Shown in pieces: positions 1-8,022 of a stretch of 26,145 bases of DNA (the first letter of the stretch is position 1; the number at the start of each line of letters is the position of its first letter). Source of the stretch: SIG440 sp045579055 (GTDB lineage: Bacteria; Bacillota; Clostridia; Monoglobales; Monoglobaceae); contig JAZNLK010000151.1 of the NCBI GenBank assembly GCA_045579055.1, forward strand, positions 1-26,145. Reading direction: 5' to 3'. Made by a program: the position numbers and the translations under genes. The notes under the pieces are model-generated. The model made no database searches and was not told the origin of the DNA. It worked only from the letters and a program-made list of their open reading frames with translations.

Positions 1-97
1 ATATACTATTTCCAAAACGAAAACTCAATAAGTTAAAAAGACAATTATCCCAATCTAATGTCTAGATTGGAAATGCATTTTCAAACAGCCCTCCTTT

Positions 98-114
98 TTG
101 GATAATTTTATTAT
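98..114 (+). repeat. 17-mer copy 1 (TGGAYAATTTTATTAT type)
   Basis: The sequence TTGGATAATTTTATTAT recurs with one base changed at 264-280 and at 295-311. Copy 1 ends on the first base of the -35 hexamer of the promoter at 114-142. A repeated word next to a regulator gene suggests a binding site, perhaps autoregulatory; this is inference. Confidence 0.55.
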
Positions 115-142
115 TGACAAAATCACGCTACTATTTTATAAT
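114..142 (+). promoter_or_regulatory. Consensus sigma-A promoter upstream of AraC gene
   Basis: TTGACA (114-119), a 17-base spacer and TATAAT (137-142) match the housekeeping consensus perfectly. It points toward the AraC gene at 327 and would leave a long leader. The 17-mer copy 1 abuts its -35, so occupancy there could control it. Confidence 0.65.
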
Positions 143-263
143 TACAGTCAAGAAAGCATACTTTTAGGCTTTATCTCTAAAAAATCAAGCTTTTTTTATT
201 CTTTCCTTGTGATTTATTCAATAAACCTTTCTTAAATTATAGCAATATTTGCAAATATAAACA

Positions 264-311
264 ATGGATAATTTTATTATCTGACTGCCGCAAATTGGAC
301 AATTTTATTAT
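264..311 (+). repeat. 17-mer copies 2 and 3, 31 bp apart
   Basis: ATGGATAATTTTATTAT (264-280) and TTGGACAATTTTATTAT (295-311) start 31 bp apart, about three helical turns, directly before the ribosome binding site of the AraC gene. Together with copy 1 (98-114) they look like operator half-sites. AraC proteins commonly bind spaced direct repeats. Which protein binds here is not known. Confidence 0.55.
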
Positions 312-326
312 AAATGAGGTGTGTTT

Positions 327-1094
327 ATGAACAGCAACATCGTCAAGACTCTTACATATTACAATAATGCATCCGTTTCAGCCAATGTTCATATCAGACC
401 AGTCCGTCCAAAGCACTGCGAACTAACCTTTGTGTTGGACGGACAACTGATATATTATGTTGACCAAAATAAATATATTATAAAGAAGAACGATGCTGTA
501 CTTATAAAATCAGGAATGCATCTATATCGACCTGCCGGAGATACACCTGTCTCTTATGTCAGCTTCAACTTTACAGTTTTTGAAGATGCACAGCTTCCTG
601 ACGGAGTGTATTTCGAAAACGGTATTTCACCTTTTGTCAGAAACATGATTACTTCTTTCCCTCACAACAGAATTACTCCACTCTTTTACTCAAAGGAAAA
701 ACTGATAAACATTCTGAATGTGATATTATTTGAAATAATCGATAAAGTTTCAACTCAAAGCTACAACCGCTATGTGCGTGAAATTATTGACTACATAAAC
801 CAAAACATAACCACGCCCCTGACATTAAAAGATATCAGCAAACATGTTCATCTCTCAAATGTATATACGTCACAGTTATTCAAAGCAGAAGTGGGAACAA
901 CAATTACAGATTTTATTAACGAGTGCAAAATGAAAGTTGCAAAAGATATGCTATGGTCTGCCGATCTAGATTTGAAAACACTTGCAGAATCCATCGGCTT
1001 TATGGATTACGGTTATTTTTCGCGAGTTTTTAAAAAACAATTTGGTTATTCCCCCAATGAATACCGCAAGAAAATACGTACTCTAAACAAATAA
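327..1094 (+). CDS. AraC-family transcriptional regulator
   Basis: A 255-residue regulator with an N-terminal cupin-like sensing half (about 1-140) and a C-terminal double helix-turn-helix of the AraC/XylS type (about 150-250). The C-terminal signature is clear: LTLKDISKHVHLSNVYTSQ in the first HTH, then DLKTLAESIGFMDYGYFSR and FKKQFGYSPNEYR at the end. ATG at 327 is preferred over the in-frame GTG at 321, because GAGGT (316-320) lies six bases before the ATG and touches the GTG. The effector is probably a sugar, but it cannot be named. A target unit is not obvious: the next genes run on the opposite strand and end in a shared terminator. The upstream 17-mers suggest autoregulation. Confidence 0.9.
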   Translation: MNSNIVKTLTYYNNASVSANVHIRPVRPKHCELTFVLDGQLIYYVDQNKYIIKKNDAVLIKSGMHLYRPAGDTPVSYVSFNFTVFEDAQLPDGVYFENGISPFVRNMITSFPHNRITPLFYSKEKLINILNVILFEIIDKVSTQSYNRYVREIIDYINQNITTPLTLKDISKHVHLSNVYTSQLFKAEVGTTITDFINECKMKVAKDMLWSADLDLKTLAESIGFMDYGYFSRVFKKQFGYSPNEYRKKIRTLNK

Positions 1095-1127
1095 ACCTGT
1101 TCATAAGTGAACAGGTTTATTTGTTAT
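1091..1127. terminator. Bidirectional terminator between convergent genes
   Basis: A 13-bp perfect stem (1091-1103 with 1108-1120, core AACCTGTTCA/TGAACAGGTT) with a four-base loop is followed by T-rich sequence. It lies just after the AraC stop and before the stop of the convergent ACT-domain gene, so it can serve both. Confidence 0.8.
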
Positions 1128-1142
1128 TAAATTTTAAGAAAA

Positions 1143-1568
1143 CTAAAACATATCTTCCTGATTAACAACCGGAATATTTGCCGCAACAAGAGCTTTTGTT
1201 GCCTTGTCGTTGTCATCAACTCTAAAAATCATATATGCCTTGTTTGCAATGTTTGACATAAACGCATAAGTGTATTCAACACTTACGTCAGCCTCGGAAA
1301 GAACACTGAGGATTGCAGCCATACTTCCGGGAGCATCGCTCATGGCAACGGCAAGAACCGATGTTGCAGTAACAGTATACCCTTCTGCTTTCAGGAGCTC
1401 ACGAGCTTCGTTAGGATTGTCCGTGATAATTCTCAGAATACCAAAATCCTGGGTGTCGGCAATTGATACCGCCTTGAGATTTATGTGCTTGTCAGAAATA
1501 AACTTTGTAACTTCAGCAAGCGAACCTTTTTTATTTTCAATAAAGATTGAAATCTGTTTTACACTCAT
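1143..1568 (-). CDS. Tandem ACT-domain amino acid-binding protein
   Basis: A 141-residue protein made of two ACT-like folds: residues 1-70 begin KQISIFIENKKGSLAEVTKF, and residues 72-141 begin LAVAMSDAPGSMAAILSVLS. Both carry the typical start of an ACT fold, with a short beta strand followed by a P/K-G-S-L/M-A turn into a helix. ACT domains bind amino acids or related small ligands. Proteins of this type often sit next to phenylacetate-CoA ligase genes in Firmicutes and archaea, as here, where the ligase lies 23 bases upstream on the same strand. The GGAAG eight bases before ATG 1568 supports the start. It may sense an aromatic amino acid and tune the ligase; that is inference. Confidence 0.85.
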   Translation of the reverse strand: MSVKQISIFIENKKGSLAEVTKFISDKHINLKAVSIADTQDFGILRIITDNPNEARELLKAEGYTVTATSVLAVAMSDAPGSMAAILSVLSEADVSVEYTYAFMSNIANKAYMIFRVDDNDKATKALVAANIPVVNQEDMF

Positions 1569-1591
1569 TTTTCATTCTTCCTTTCTATGAA

Positions 1592-2896
1592 CTAATAAAG
1601 TTTTCTCTTATCAACAACTCTGACAGCCTTACCCTCGCTTCTTGTTATGCTCTTGGGCGGAACAAGATGCATCTTTGGATTGATTCCCAGCATTGTTTTG
1701 ACAGCAGCAGCAAGAGCCTTTTCTTTTGCGGCAATTTCTTTTACTGTATCTGAGAAATTATCCGAATTCAATTCAACATAAACATCAAGTGTGTCTGTAT
1801 TGTTTTCACGGTCAACCTCAATACGGTAATTTGAAGAATATCCCTGTTCAAGAAGAACAGTTTCAATCTGTGAAGGGAACACGTTCACGCCACGGATAAT
1901 AAGCATATCATCGCTTCTACCCATAGGCTTGCTCATTTTGACAAAGGTTCTTCCGCAAGAGCACTTTTCACGTGAAAGAACACAAATATCTCTTGTTCTG
2001 TATCTGAGAAGCGGGAAAGCTTCCTTATCAACACTTGTAAGAACCAATTCACCCTTGCTTCCTTCAGGAAGAACTTCACCTGTGTCAGGGTCAATGATTT
2101 CTGCAATATAGTGGTCTTCATTGATATGCATACCTGTTTGAGCTTCACATTCAAATGAAACACCGGGGCCTGCAAGTTCGGTAAGACCATAAATATCATA
2201 AGCTTTGATACCAAGAGCCTTTTCAATATCACGACGCATTTCTTCTGTCCAGGCTTCAGCACCAAAAATACCTGCCTTGAGTGAAATATCGTCTGTTGTG
2301 TAACCCATTTCCTTCAGGGTTTCGGCTATATATGCAGCATAGGAAGGAGTGCAGCAGATAATTGTTGACTGAAGGTCAACCATAAACTGAATCTGTCTTT
2401 CTGTGTTACCTGACGACATAGGAAGTGTCAGACAGCCAACCTTGTGTGAACCGCCATTAAGTCCGGGGCCGCCTGTGAAAAGACCATAACCGTAACAAAC
2501 CTGACAAACATCGTCCTTGGTGCCGCCAACAGCAACAATAGCTCTTGCACAACAATCTTCCCAAATGTCAATATCATGCTGAGTGTAGAAAGCAACAACT
2601 CTCTTTCCCGTTGTTCCGCTTGTGGACTGAATTCTAACGCAATCAGAAAGTGGTCTTGCCATAAGTCCGTAGGGATATGCTTCTCTAAGGTCAGCCTTTG
2701 TGATAAAGGGCAATTTATGTAAATCGTCAACAGATTTGATGTCATCAGGTGAAACACCCTTTGCATCCATCATATCACGATAGTACTTAACATTTTCGTA
2801 AACATTTTTAACCTGCTTGATCAAACGTTCGCTCTGGAGTTCTCTGATTTGTTCCAGAGGCATTGTCTCAAGGTCTTTTTGATAATAATTCGACAT
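1592..2896 (-). CDS. paaK: Phenylacetate-CoA ligase (PaaK type)
   Basis: A 434-residue adenylate-forming enzyme that activates an aryl acetate to its CoA thioester with ATP. It is cytosolic. The ATP-binding loop STSGTTGK is at residues 91-98 and the adenylation motif YGLTE at 236-240. A CSCGR segment and the C-terminal hinge region with RGVNVFP are as in the PaaK family, and the length is typical. ATG 2896 is chosen because AAAGGA lies nine bases upstream; the longer frame from 2914 would start before that site. It forms an operon with the ACT-domain gene. In anaerobes this pair usually accompanies indolepyruvate oxidoreductase for aromatic amino acid breakdown, but those genes are not in this window. 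The exact aryl acid is unknown. Confidence 0.9.
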   Translation of the reverse strand: MSNYYQKDLETMPLEQIRELQSERLIKQVKNVYENVKYYRDMMDAKGVSPDDIKSVDDLHKLPFITKADLREAYPYGLMARPLSDCVRIQSTSGTTGKRVVAFYTQHDIDIWEDCCARAIVAVGGTKDDVCQVCYGYGLFTGGPGLNGGSHKVGCLTLPMSSGNTERQIQFMVDLQSTIICCTPSYAAYIAETLKEMGYTTDDISLKAGIFGAEAWTEEMRRDIEKALGIKAYDIYGLTELAGPGVSFECEAQTGMHINEDHYIAEIIDPDTGEVLPEGSKGELVLTSVDKEAFPLLRYRTRDICVLSREKCSCGRTFVKMSKPMGRSDDMLIIRGVNVFPSQIETVLLEQGYSSNYRIEVDRENNTDTLDVYVELNSDNFSDTVKEIAAKEKALAAAVKTMLGINPKMHLVPPKSITRSEGKAVRVVDKRKLY

Positions 2897-2931
2897 TTTG
2901 ATCATTCCTTTCAATGACTTTATCTTTTACA

Positions 2932-2964
2932 ATTTTATACCAAATCACGTTCTTCGTCAAGAAC
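2932..2964 (-). promoter_or_regulatory. Promoter of paaK-ACT operon with inverted repeat
   Basis: On the minus strand, TTGACG (2955-2960), a 17-base spacer and TAAAAT (2932-2937) form a good sigma-A promoter. A 6-bp inverted repeat GTTCTT-N4-AAGAAC (2949-2964) overlaps the -35 and is a possible operator. Confidence 0.6.
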
Positions 2965-2988
2965 TTTTTTGCAAAAACATATGAATAT

Positions 2989-3027
2989 ATCCAAAAAGAG
3001 AAGTCTGCCCCACAAAAAGCAGACTTC
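2989..3027 (-). terminator. Terminator of the nagA-end sugar operon
   Basis: A 9-bp stem GAAGTCTGC/GCAGACTTC (3000-3008, 3019-3027) with a ten-base loop is followed on the minus strand by TCTTTTTGG. It begins seven bases after the nagA-like stop codon. Confidence 0.75.
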
Positions 3028-3033
3028 CAAACA

Positions 3034-4182
3034 CTATGCGATTTCTTTTCCGCTGACAAAAACTTTGATAATATTGATATCGTCATCAAACACAACAACA
3101 TCTGCACGTTTGCCCTTTTCCAAGGTTCCCGCATTGATTCCGTGAAGCTTTGCAGGATTCTCAGTAAGCATTTTCACAGCCGAAACAAGTGATATTCCAA
3201 CTTCTTTCACACAAACACGGATAAGTCTGTCCGTGGTTGCAATACTTCCTGCAAAAGCACTTCTGTCGGGAAGCTTGCAAACACCATCTTCAACTACATA
3301 TCCAACACCGTAATCATTCGAAACCGTAACCGCAGAGCCGGATGCCTTGAGGGCATCGGTACAGAGGATGATTCTGTCATCACCTTTAATCTTATAAATC
3401 ATTTTTATAAGGTCAGGGGGCAAATGTTTTCCGTCTGCAATCAATTCCACATTCATATCATCATTAAGATATGCCGCCTCAATTATGCCAAGGATTCTGT
3501 AGCCCTGCTCTCTGGTAATTGTTGATGTGCAGGAATAAAGATGTGTAACCAGGCTGCAACCGTTTTCAAATGCAACATCACAATCCTTCTGCTTTGCGGC
3601 AGAATGACCTATTGACGCAACAATTCCTTTGTCAACAACAAACTTGCAGAACTCTGCATTTTCGTCACGTTCAGGTGCATAGCTCCAACGGACGATAATA
3701 TCGCCGTGATTTTCCACAAGCCTTGTGTAATCAGATTTTTTCGGCTCGGTTATGTTTTCGGGATTCTGACCCCCGCACATTTCGGGAGCAAAATACGGTC
3801 CCTCAAGATGTGCACCGTGAATATTCGCCTTTGAGCACTTATTATCAATGCAAATTCTGAGATTTTTCAGGTAATTGTCCATTTCGTCATAAGACACCGC
3901 ACTGCAGGTTGGAAAGATTGTTGTTGTGCCGTGGGACAGATGGTAGTCTGCCGCCTTGGCAATCTCTTCCGGACTTCCCAAATAAAAATCCACATCAACG
4001 CCGCCGTGAACGTGAGTGTCAATAAAGCCGGGCGATACGATTTTATCAGAATAGTCATATTCTTTGTCAAATGGCAACTCCGATGCCGTTACATCTATAA
4101 TCCCCGTTTCATCAAAATAGACATATCCGTCAAACATTCTATCTTTTACAATAATTCTTTTACTTTTTATTCTTTTCATCAT
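3034..4182 (-). CDS. nagA: N-acetylglucosamine-6-phosphate deacetylase-like
   Basis: A 382-residue amidohydrolase that would remove the acetyl group from an N-acetyl amino sugar 6-phosphate in the cytosol. The family motifs are present: HVHGG at 57-61, HLEGP at 125-129 (metal ligand E127), GHS at 192-194 (H193), THLY around H214, and CTDAL with the catalytic aspartate D276. Canonical NagA has THLFNAM and VTDA at the last two sites, so this copy is somewhat divergent. It is the last gene of the sugar operon, 14 bases after the NagB-like gene. Two adjacent ATGs (4182, 4179) are possible starts; AAGGAA lies upstream. Deacetylase chemistry is likely, but the exact amino sugar is uncertain. Confidence 0.85.
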   Translation of the reverse strand: MMKRIKSKRIIVKDRMFDGYVYFDETGIIDVTASELPFDKEYDYSDKIVSPGFIDTHVHGGVDVDFYLGSPEEIAKAADYHLSHGTTTIFPTCSAVSYDEMDNYLKNLRICIDNKCSKANIHGAHLEGPYFAPEMCGGQNPENITEPKKSDYTRLVENHGDIIVRWSYAPERDENAEFCKFVVDKGIVASIGHSAAKQKDCDVAFENGCSLVTHLYSCTSTITREQGYRILGIIEAAYLNDDMNVELIADGKHLPPDLIKMIYKIKGDDRIILCTDALKASGSAVTVSNDYGVGYVVEDGVCKLPDRSAFAGSIATTDRLIRVCVKEVGISLVSAVKMLTENPAKLHGINAGTLEKGKRADVVVFDDDINIIKVFVSGKEIA

Positions 4183-4196
4183 CTTGAATCCGTTCC

Positions 4197-4961
4197 TTAA
4201 CCTTTGTAATCAGCTGAACTGTCAGGGTCACAATAAAGATGTGCATTATCGTGAGTTCTGAGAATTGTTGCAGGGCAATTTTCGTTGATTTCAGCGGTTA
4301 ACATTTCATTTACAGCCCACGCCTTTGTGGGTGCAGGAACACTGCAGAACATTGTCCCCCCTGCCATAAGTGCCGGAACTGTAAGGGTCAATGCATACTT
4401 GGGAACATCGTCAATTGTGGCAAAGCAGCCGTCGTTTACCTGCTGATTGCGACACACATCATCAAGAAGAGCTTTCTTCACAAATACCTTGTCATTGAAG
4501 TCAGCAACGCCCGGGTCATTGAATGCAATGTGACCGTTTTCACCAATGCCGAGAATTACGATATCTGTAGGATACTTTTTGAGAAGTCCTTCATATCTTT
4601 CACATTCCGCATCAATATCTTCCGCTGAGCAGTTCACATAGTTCACCGACCTGAAGTTAGCTTTTTTGAAAATATGGTCATCAAGATAAATCGCAAACTT
4701 CTGTGGTGAGTCTGCAGGCAAGCCAAGATATTCGTCCATGTGGAATGCATTGATTTTTGACCATTCAATTTCCTTATGCTCAAGTAAATGAGCAAGTGTT
4801 TCGTTCTGTGAAGGAGCTGCCGCAAAAATTATGTTGATTTCGTCCTTCTTTGACTGAAGCTCAACAATTGCCGCAGCAATATCCTCCGCCGCCTTCTTTC
4901 CCATCAGGTCTCTTGAGTCAAGAAAGTTCACTGTTAATTTGTCTACGTTAAATGTCTTCAT
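4197..4961 (-). CDS. Glucosamine-6-phosphate deaminase-like (NagB fold)
   Basis: A 254-residue NagB/RpiA-fold protein. HMDEY (74-78, D76) and GIGENGHIAFNDP (138-150, with N142, H144 and D149) match the active-site blocks of NagB, which converts glucosamine-6-phosphate to fructose-6-phosphate and ammonia. The loop that is TGSTP in classical NagB reads AAAPSQNETL here, and the usual final glutamate of FNEP is aspartate, so it belongs to a divergent branch whose substrate may differ. The ATG overlaps the stop of the upstream isomerase in an ATGA, indicating translational coupling, and the NagA-like gene follows 14 bases later. The pairing supports an amino sugar phosphate substrate. I leave the symbol blank because of the altered loop. 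Confidence 0.8.
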   Translation of the reverse strand: MKTFNVDKLTVNFLDSRDLMGKKAAEDIAAAIVELQSKKDEINIIFAAAPSQNETLAHLLEHKEIEWSKINAFHMDEYLGLPADSPQKFAIYLDDHIFKKANFRSVNYVNCSAEDIDAECERYEGLLKKYPTDIVILGIGENGHIAFNDPGVADFNDKVFVKKALLDDVCRNQQVNDGCFATIDDVPKYALTLTVPALMAGGTMFCSVPAPTKAWAVNEMLTAEINENCPATILRTHDNAHLYCDPDSSADYKG

Positions 4962-5821
4962 TTTTCTATTCTCTCCAATATATCAAAAATTCTGTGTGCC
5001 GCATCCGTAAAGGCTTCATGGCTGTCCTTGTAGGAAATCTTCTTTTCAAGAACGGTTGCATCCTGAACAAGGGCGTTGAGCCCCGTAAAATCCACAAGAT
5101 GAGGTTCCATTGAAATCACAAAGGGTTCTGTCGCTGTTTTTGCGTGCATAGCAAGAATTTCTTCAATCTTTGCATCACCCATGCCGGGAGGAACAATAAC
5201 GCCGTCAACTGTTCCGTCTTTAAGATGGAAATATGCGATATATTCTTTCAGCATTTCATATGCATCAACGGGGTCATTACCATCGAGACGGAAATTACCC
5301 ATATCAAACACACACTTGAGTCTGCCACCGAAGTGGTTCAGGACTTCAAGGCACTTTTCGGGTGTTTCACCATAGATTCCGTGCTCATTTTCGTGACACA
5401 GAACAACACCGTATTTCTCGGAAAGTGCAATCATTTTTTCAAGTCTGTCATATACTTCTTTCACAGAAGCATCGCAGAATCCCTTGTCTTTGTGAGGATA
5501 AAAGCTGAACATTCGAATAAATTTTGCTCCAAGAATGTTTGCGTAACGAAACACCCTTTCGCACTTTTCCAGATGTTCATCCATATCGTCATCTAGCGTA
5601 ACCTTGCCAAGAGGCGAACCCACGGCAGAAACCGTGATATTGTTCACATCAAGATAGGCTTTAAGTTCCTTCACCTCATCCTCTGTCAGGTCAGCAATAT
5701 TCTTTTCATTTATAAAACGAACTTCAATATGGTCAATTCCAAGCCCTTTGAAACCGCCCACATGCTTTTTCAAATCGCTGTCAAATTCATCGGCAAAGCC
5801 GCTGACAATAAATTTTCTCAT
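4958..5821 (-). CDS. Sugar phosphate isomerase/epimerase (AP endonuclease 2-like TIM barrel)
   Basis: A 287-residue xylose-isomerase-like TIM barrel. The four expected metal ligands are visible in strand-end motifs: HENEHG (about 167-172), VFDMGNF, YFHLKDG and ISMEPHL. Members of this superfamily isomerise or epimerise free or phosphorylated keto sugars and inositols in the cytosol. AAAGGAA precedes ATG 5821. The gene sits between a Gfo/Idh/MocA gene (18 bases upstream) and the NagB-like gene (4-base ATGA overlap), so it belongs to one polycistronic message. With dehydrogenases nearby, epimerisation of a keto-sugar intermediate is plausible. The specific reaction cannot be read from the sequence. 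Confidence 0.85.
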   Translation of the reverse strand: MRKFIVSGFADEFDSDLKKHVGGFKGLGIDHIEVRFINEKNIADLTEDEVKELKAYLDVNNITVSAVGSPLGKVTLDDDMDEHLEKCERVFRYANILGAKFIRMFSFYPHKDKGFCDASVKEVYDRLEKMIALSEKYGVVLCHENEHGIYGETPEKCLEVLNHFGGRLKCVFDMGNFRLDGNDPVDAYEMLKEYIAYFHLKDGTVDGVIVPPGMGDAKIEEILAMHAKTATEPFVISMEPHLVDFTGLNALVQDATVLEKKISYKDSHEAFTDAAHRIFDILERIEK

Positions 5822-5839
5822 AATTCGCTTTCCTTTCGA

Positions 5840-6730
5840 TTATTTCAGCAGAGCATCAACGTCTGCAACCTTAATTGTTTCGCCTGTCTCATATGCCTTT
5901 TTGATTGCATCAAGAACAAATACAGGTCTGAACAAATCGGCATAACTTTCCTTCATTTCGCCGCCTCTCACAAGGTCAAGATATCTGAAAAGCTCGTTCT
6001 TTGTGTCCTGATAGAAGGATTCACCGGTAAGCTCGTGCTGAAGTGACTTTCTGCCCTGCTCGCAGTAAATTTCGGTGAAATATCCAACCGCTTTTGTAAG
6101 GAATGTTCCTGTTACAGCAAAATCAGGATACTTTGCAATCATACTGATTGTTGTTCCTGCCTGAACTGCGGAAACTGCCTCCACATTCTTTCCGAACACC
6201 TCAAGAAGATTCTGTGCAAGATGCTGTGTGTAGAACCAGAAGCCACCGTAATTTGCATCGTCAAGCCAGGGGAATATGAGGTTTCCGCCCTGAACTCTGC
6301 CCATTTCACCGGATTCACGGATTCTTTTAATCTCCTGTGCTTCCTTTTCATACGGGATAACAGAGCCGCCGCTTGCCTTGATTCCAAGTTCTTTCAGCTT
6401 GTTCATAAACTCAACAGCTTCATCTGCATCTGCAGTGATGGGCTTGTCGATGAACAACGGAACTTTTGAATCAAGATATGGCTTTGCATATTTATAGTGA
6501 TTTGCTCCGTGACGTGCTGTGATAATAACACCGTCAACCTTACCCACAGCCTCGGCATAATCCTCCATTATAGGAATACCGAACTCCTCATTTATCTTTT
6601 TTGCCGATTCGCCTTCATCGGTGTATACGCCAATAACTTCGAATTCGCCTTTGAGGTTTTCTTTTTCAATAGCCTTCAAAAAGCCGTTGGCATGTGAATT
6701 TTCACAACCAAGAATAACCAGTTTATACAT
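5840..6730 (-). CDS. Gfo/Idh/MocA-family protein, degenerate NAD loop
   Basis: A 296-residue protein of the glucose-fructose oxidoreductase/inositol dehydrogenase family, with an N-terminal Rossmann half (1-120) and a C-terminal alpha/beta half. The lysine motif FIDKPITAD (around 92-100) corresponds to the EKP motif. The usual GxGxxG dinucleotide loop reads LGCENSHANG here, so cofactor binding may be altered or tight. The protein is also shorter than the usual 330-380 residues. GAGGT about 9 bases before ATG 6730 supports the start. It lies 18 bases before the isomerase gene and 98 bases after another family member, as part of the sugar operon. Its substrate is unknown. Confidence 0.8.
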   Translation of the reverse strand: MYKLVILGCENSHANGFLKAIEKENLKGEFEVIGVYTDEGESAKKINEEFGIPIMEDYAEAVGKVDGVIITARHGANHYKYAKPYLDSKVPLFIDKPITADADEAVEFMNKLKELGIKASGGSVIPYEKEAQEIKRIRESGEMGRVQGGNLIFPWLDDANYGGFWFYTQHLAQNLLEVFGKNVEAVSAVQAGTTISMIAKYPDFAVTGTFLTKAVGYFTEIYCEQGRKSLQHELTGESFYQDTKNELFRYLDLVRGGEMKESYADLFRPVFVLDAIKKAYETGETIKVADVDALLK

Positions 6731-6828
6731 ATTGTCTATACCTCTTTTTTAAGTTTTCTTTTTATATTTTACGGATACTCAGAGATGCCGAAATTTCCGT
6801 TTTATAAACCATTTTAGTTTAACGCTCA

Positions 6829-7908
6829 TTAAAGTGCGTATCTCTTGGGCAAGGGATTTGCAATATGTGATTCATGAATGATACGAACAACATTTGCGAT
6901 ATTTGCAGGGTCAATAATGAATGCCTTGCCGGTTGTGAGGGTGTCATATACAGCAGCATAGAAACGTGCTGAACCTGAGCTGAAGGGGTCTGCAGAAAGC
7001 TCGCCTTCTTCAACGTGTCTTTCAACCTTTTCCTGACAGTAGATGGGGTCACCCTTTTCGTCAGCAAGTGACGCAAACTGGAGAGGCTTCAGATCCTGTT
7101 CTTCCTTTAATGTATATGTAAGAGTATACTTGCCTGCAACGTTCATAACAAGTGAACCCATTGTTCCCTGGATTTTGTAGTGGGGAGGATTTGTGAGATC
7201 GGAACTGCTGACCTCAACTTCTGCTGTTACTCCGTCGGGACGTTCAAGGATGATTCTTGCATAGTCATCGCTGTCACCCATTGTGTTTACGCATCTCAGG
7301 TCGGAATAAGCAAGCTTAATCTTGTCCCATTCACCAAGAAGATGCATTGAAATGCCGATTGGATGAGGAGCTGTGTTGTAAAGACCGCCTGCTACGCAGC
7401 ACTGAAGAGTCTGCCAGTCATAACGGTGTGCAAAGTTGTTGTACTTGATGTCCATTGTGACAAGGTCACCAATCTTCTTGGTATCAATAACATCCTTCAT
7501 AAAGTTGATTGTGTCAACAAGAACAGACTGCTGGAACACAAAGAGGTGTACACCCTTGCGCTGTGCTGTGTTTACCATATCCATTGCTTCTTCATAGGTT
7601 GCACCGAAAGGCTTTTCAACAACAACATTGAAGCCATGGTTCAGAAGATCCATTGTGATTGGGTAGTGCATCTGTGAATATGACGCATTTACAACAACAT
7701 CAATTTCATCCTTAATTGCAAAGAGCTCCTGATATTCAACAAACGCCTTGCATCCGAATTCTCTGATTGCTTTTTCACGGCGGTATTCGATTGCATCAAC
7801 AACTGCAACCACATCGAAATTTTCATTTGCTTCGCTGAGGAAGTATGCACCGTGAATGTTTCTTCCGCTTCGTCCCTGTCCGATTATTGCTACTCTGAGT
7901 TTTCCCAT
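6829..7908 (-). CDS. Gfo/Idh/MocA-family NAD(P)-dependent oxidoreductase
   Basis: A 359-residue cytosolic oxidoreductase of standard length. The nucleotide-binding loop AIIGQGRSGRNIHG is near the N-terminus (residues 7-20), and the catalytic lysine motif VVEKPFGATYEEA sits near residue 100. The C-terminal half carries a conserved histidine in TAPHPIGISMH. The family oxidises or reduces a sugar or polyol hydroxyl, and some members use this redox step to break glycosidic bonds (GH109). A strong GGAGG lies before ATG 7908. It is the first gene of the likely run 7908 to 3034, with 98 bases to the next gene. The substrate is not known. Confidence 0.88.
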   Translation of the reverse strand: MGKLRVAIIGQGRSGRNIHGAYFLSEANENFDVVAVVDAIEYRREKAIREFGCKAFVEYQELFAIKDEIDVVVNASYSQMHYPITMDLLNHGFNVVVEKPFGATYEEAMDMVNTAQRKGVHLFVFQQSVLVDTINFMKDVIDTKKIGDLVTMDIKYNNFAHRYDWQTLQCCVAGGLYNTAPHPIGISMHLLGEWDKIKLAYSDLRCVNTMGDSDDYARIILERPDGVTAEVEVSSSDLTNPPHYKIQGTMGSLVMNVAGKYTLTYTLKEEQDLKPLQFASLADEKGDPIYCQEKVERHVEEGELSADPFSSGSARFYAAVYDTLTTGKAFIIDPANIANVVRIIHESHIANPLPKRYAL

Positions 7909-8022
7909 AATAAATTCCTCCTGAAAATATAAATTATGTTTTTACTATAAGTTTTATAATTTATGAATATTATATCATACTTTTTTATAATATTCTATTC
8001 TTTTCTTGCTTTTTTACAAAAT

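Larger units (their letters stand above)
1..326. other. Gene-free 5' region with promoter and repeats
   Basis: No convincing gene is present. The stretch holds an inverted repeat CCAATCTA-N5-TAGATTGG (50-70), three copies of a 17-mer (98-114, 264-280, 295-311), a consensus promoter on the plus strand (114-142) and the ribosome binding site GAGGT (316-320) of the AraC gene. From the promoter to the ATG there is an AT-rich leader of roughly 180 bases in which I see no open frame with a ribosome binding site and no recognisable riboswitch. Confidence 0.6.

Noticed and set aside
50..70. Terminator of a gene left of the window
   Set aside because: The 8-bp inverted repeat is AT-rich and not followed by a T run; an operator is equally likely, so no call is made.
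143..326. Riboswitch or leader peptide in the long leader of the first AraC gene
   Set aside because: No conserved riboswitch core, strong stems or short frame with a ribosome binding site could be seen.
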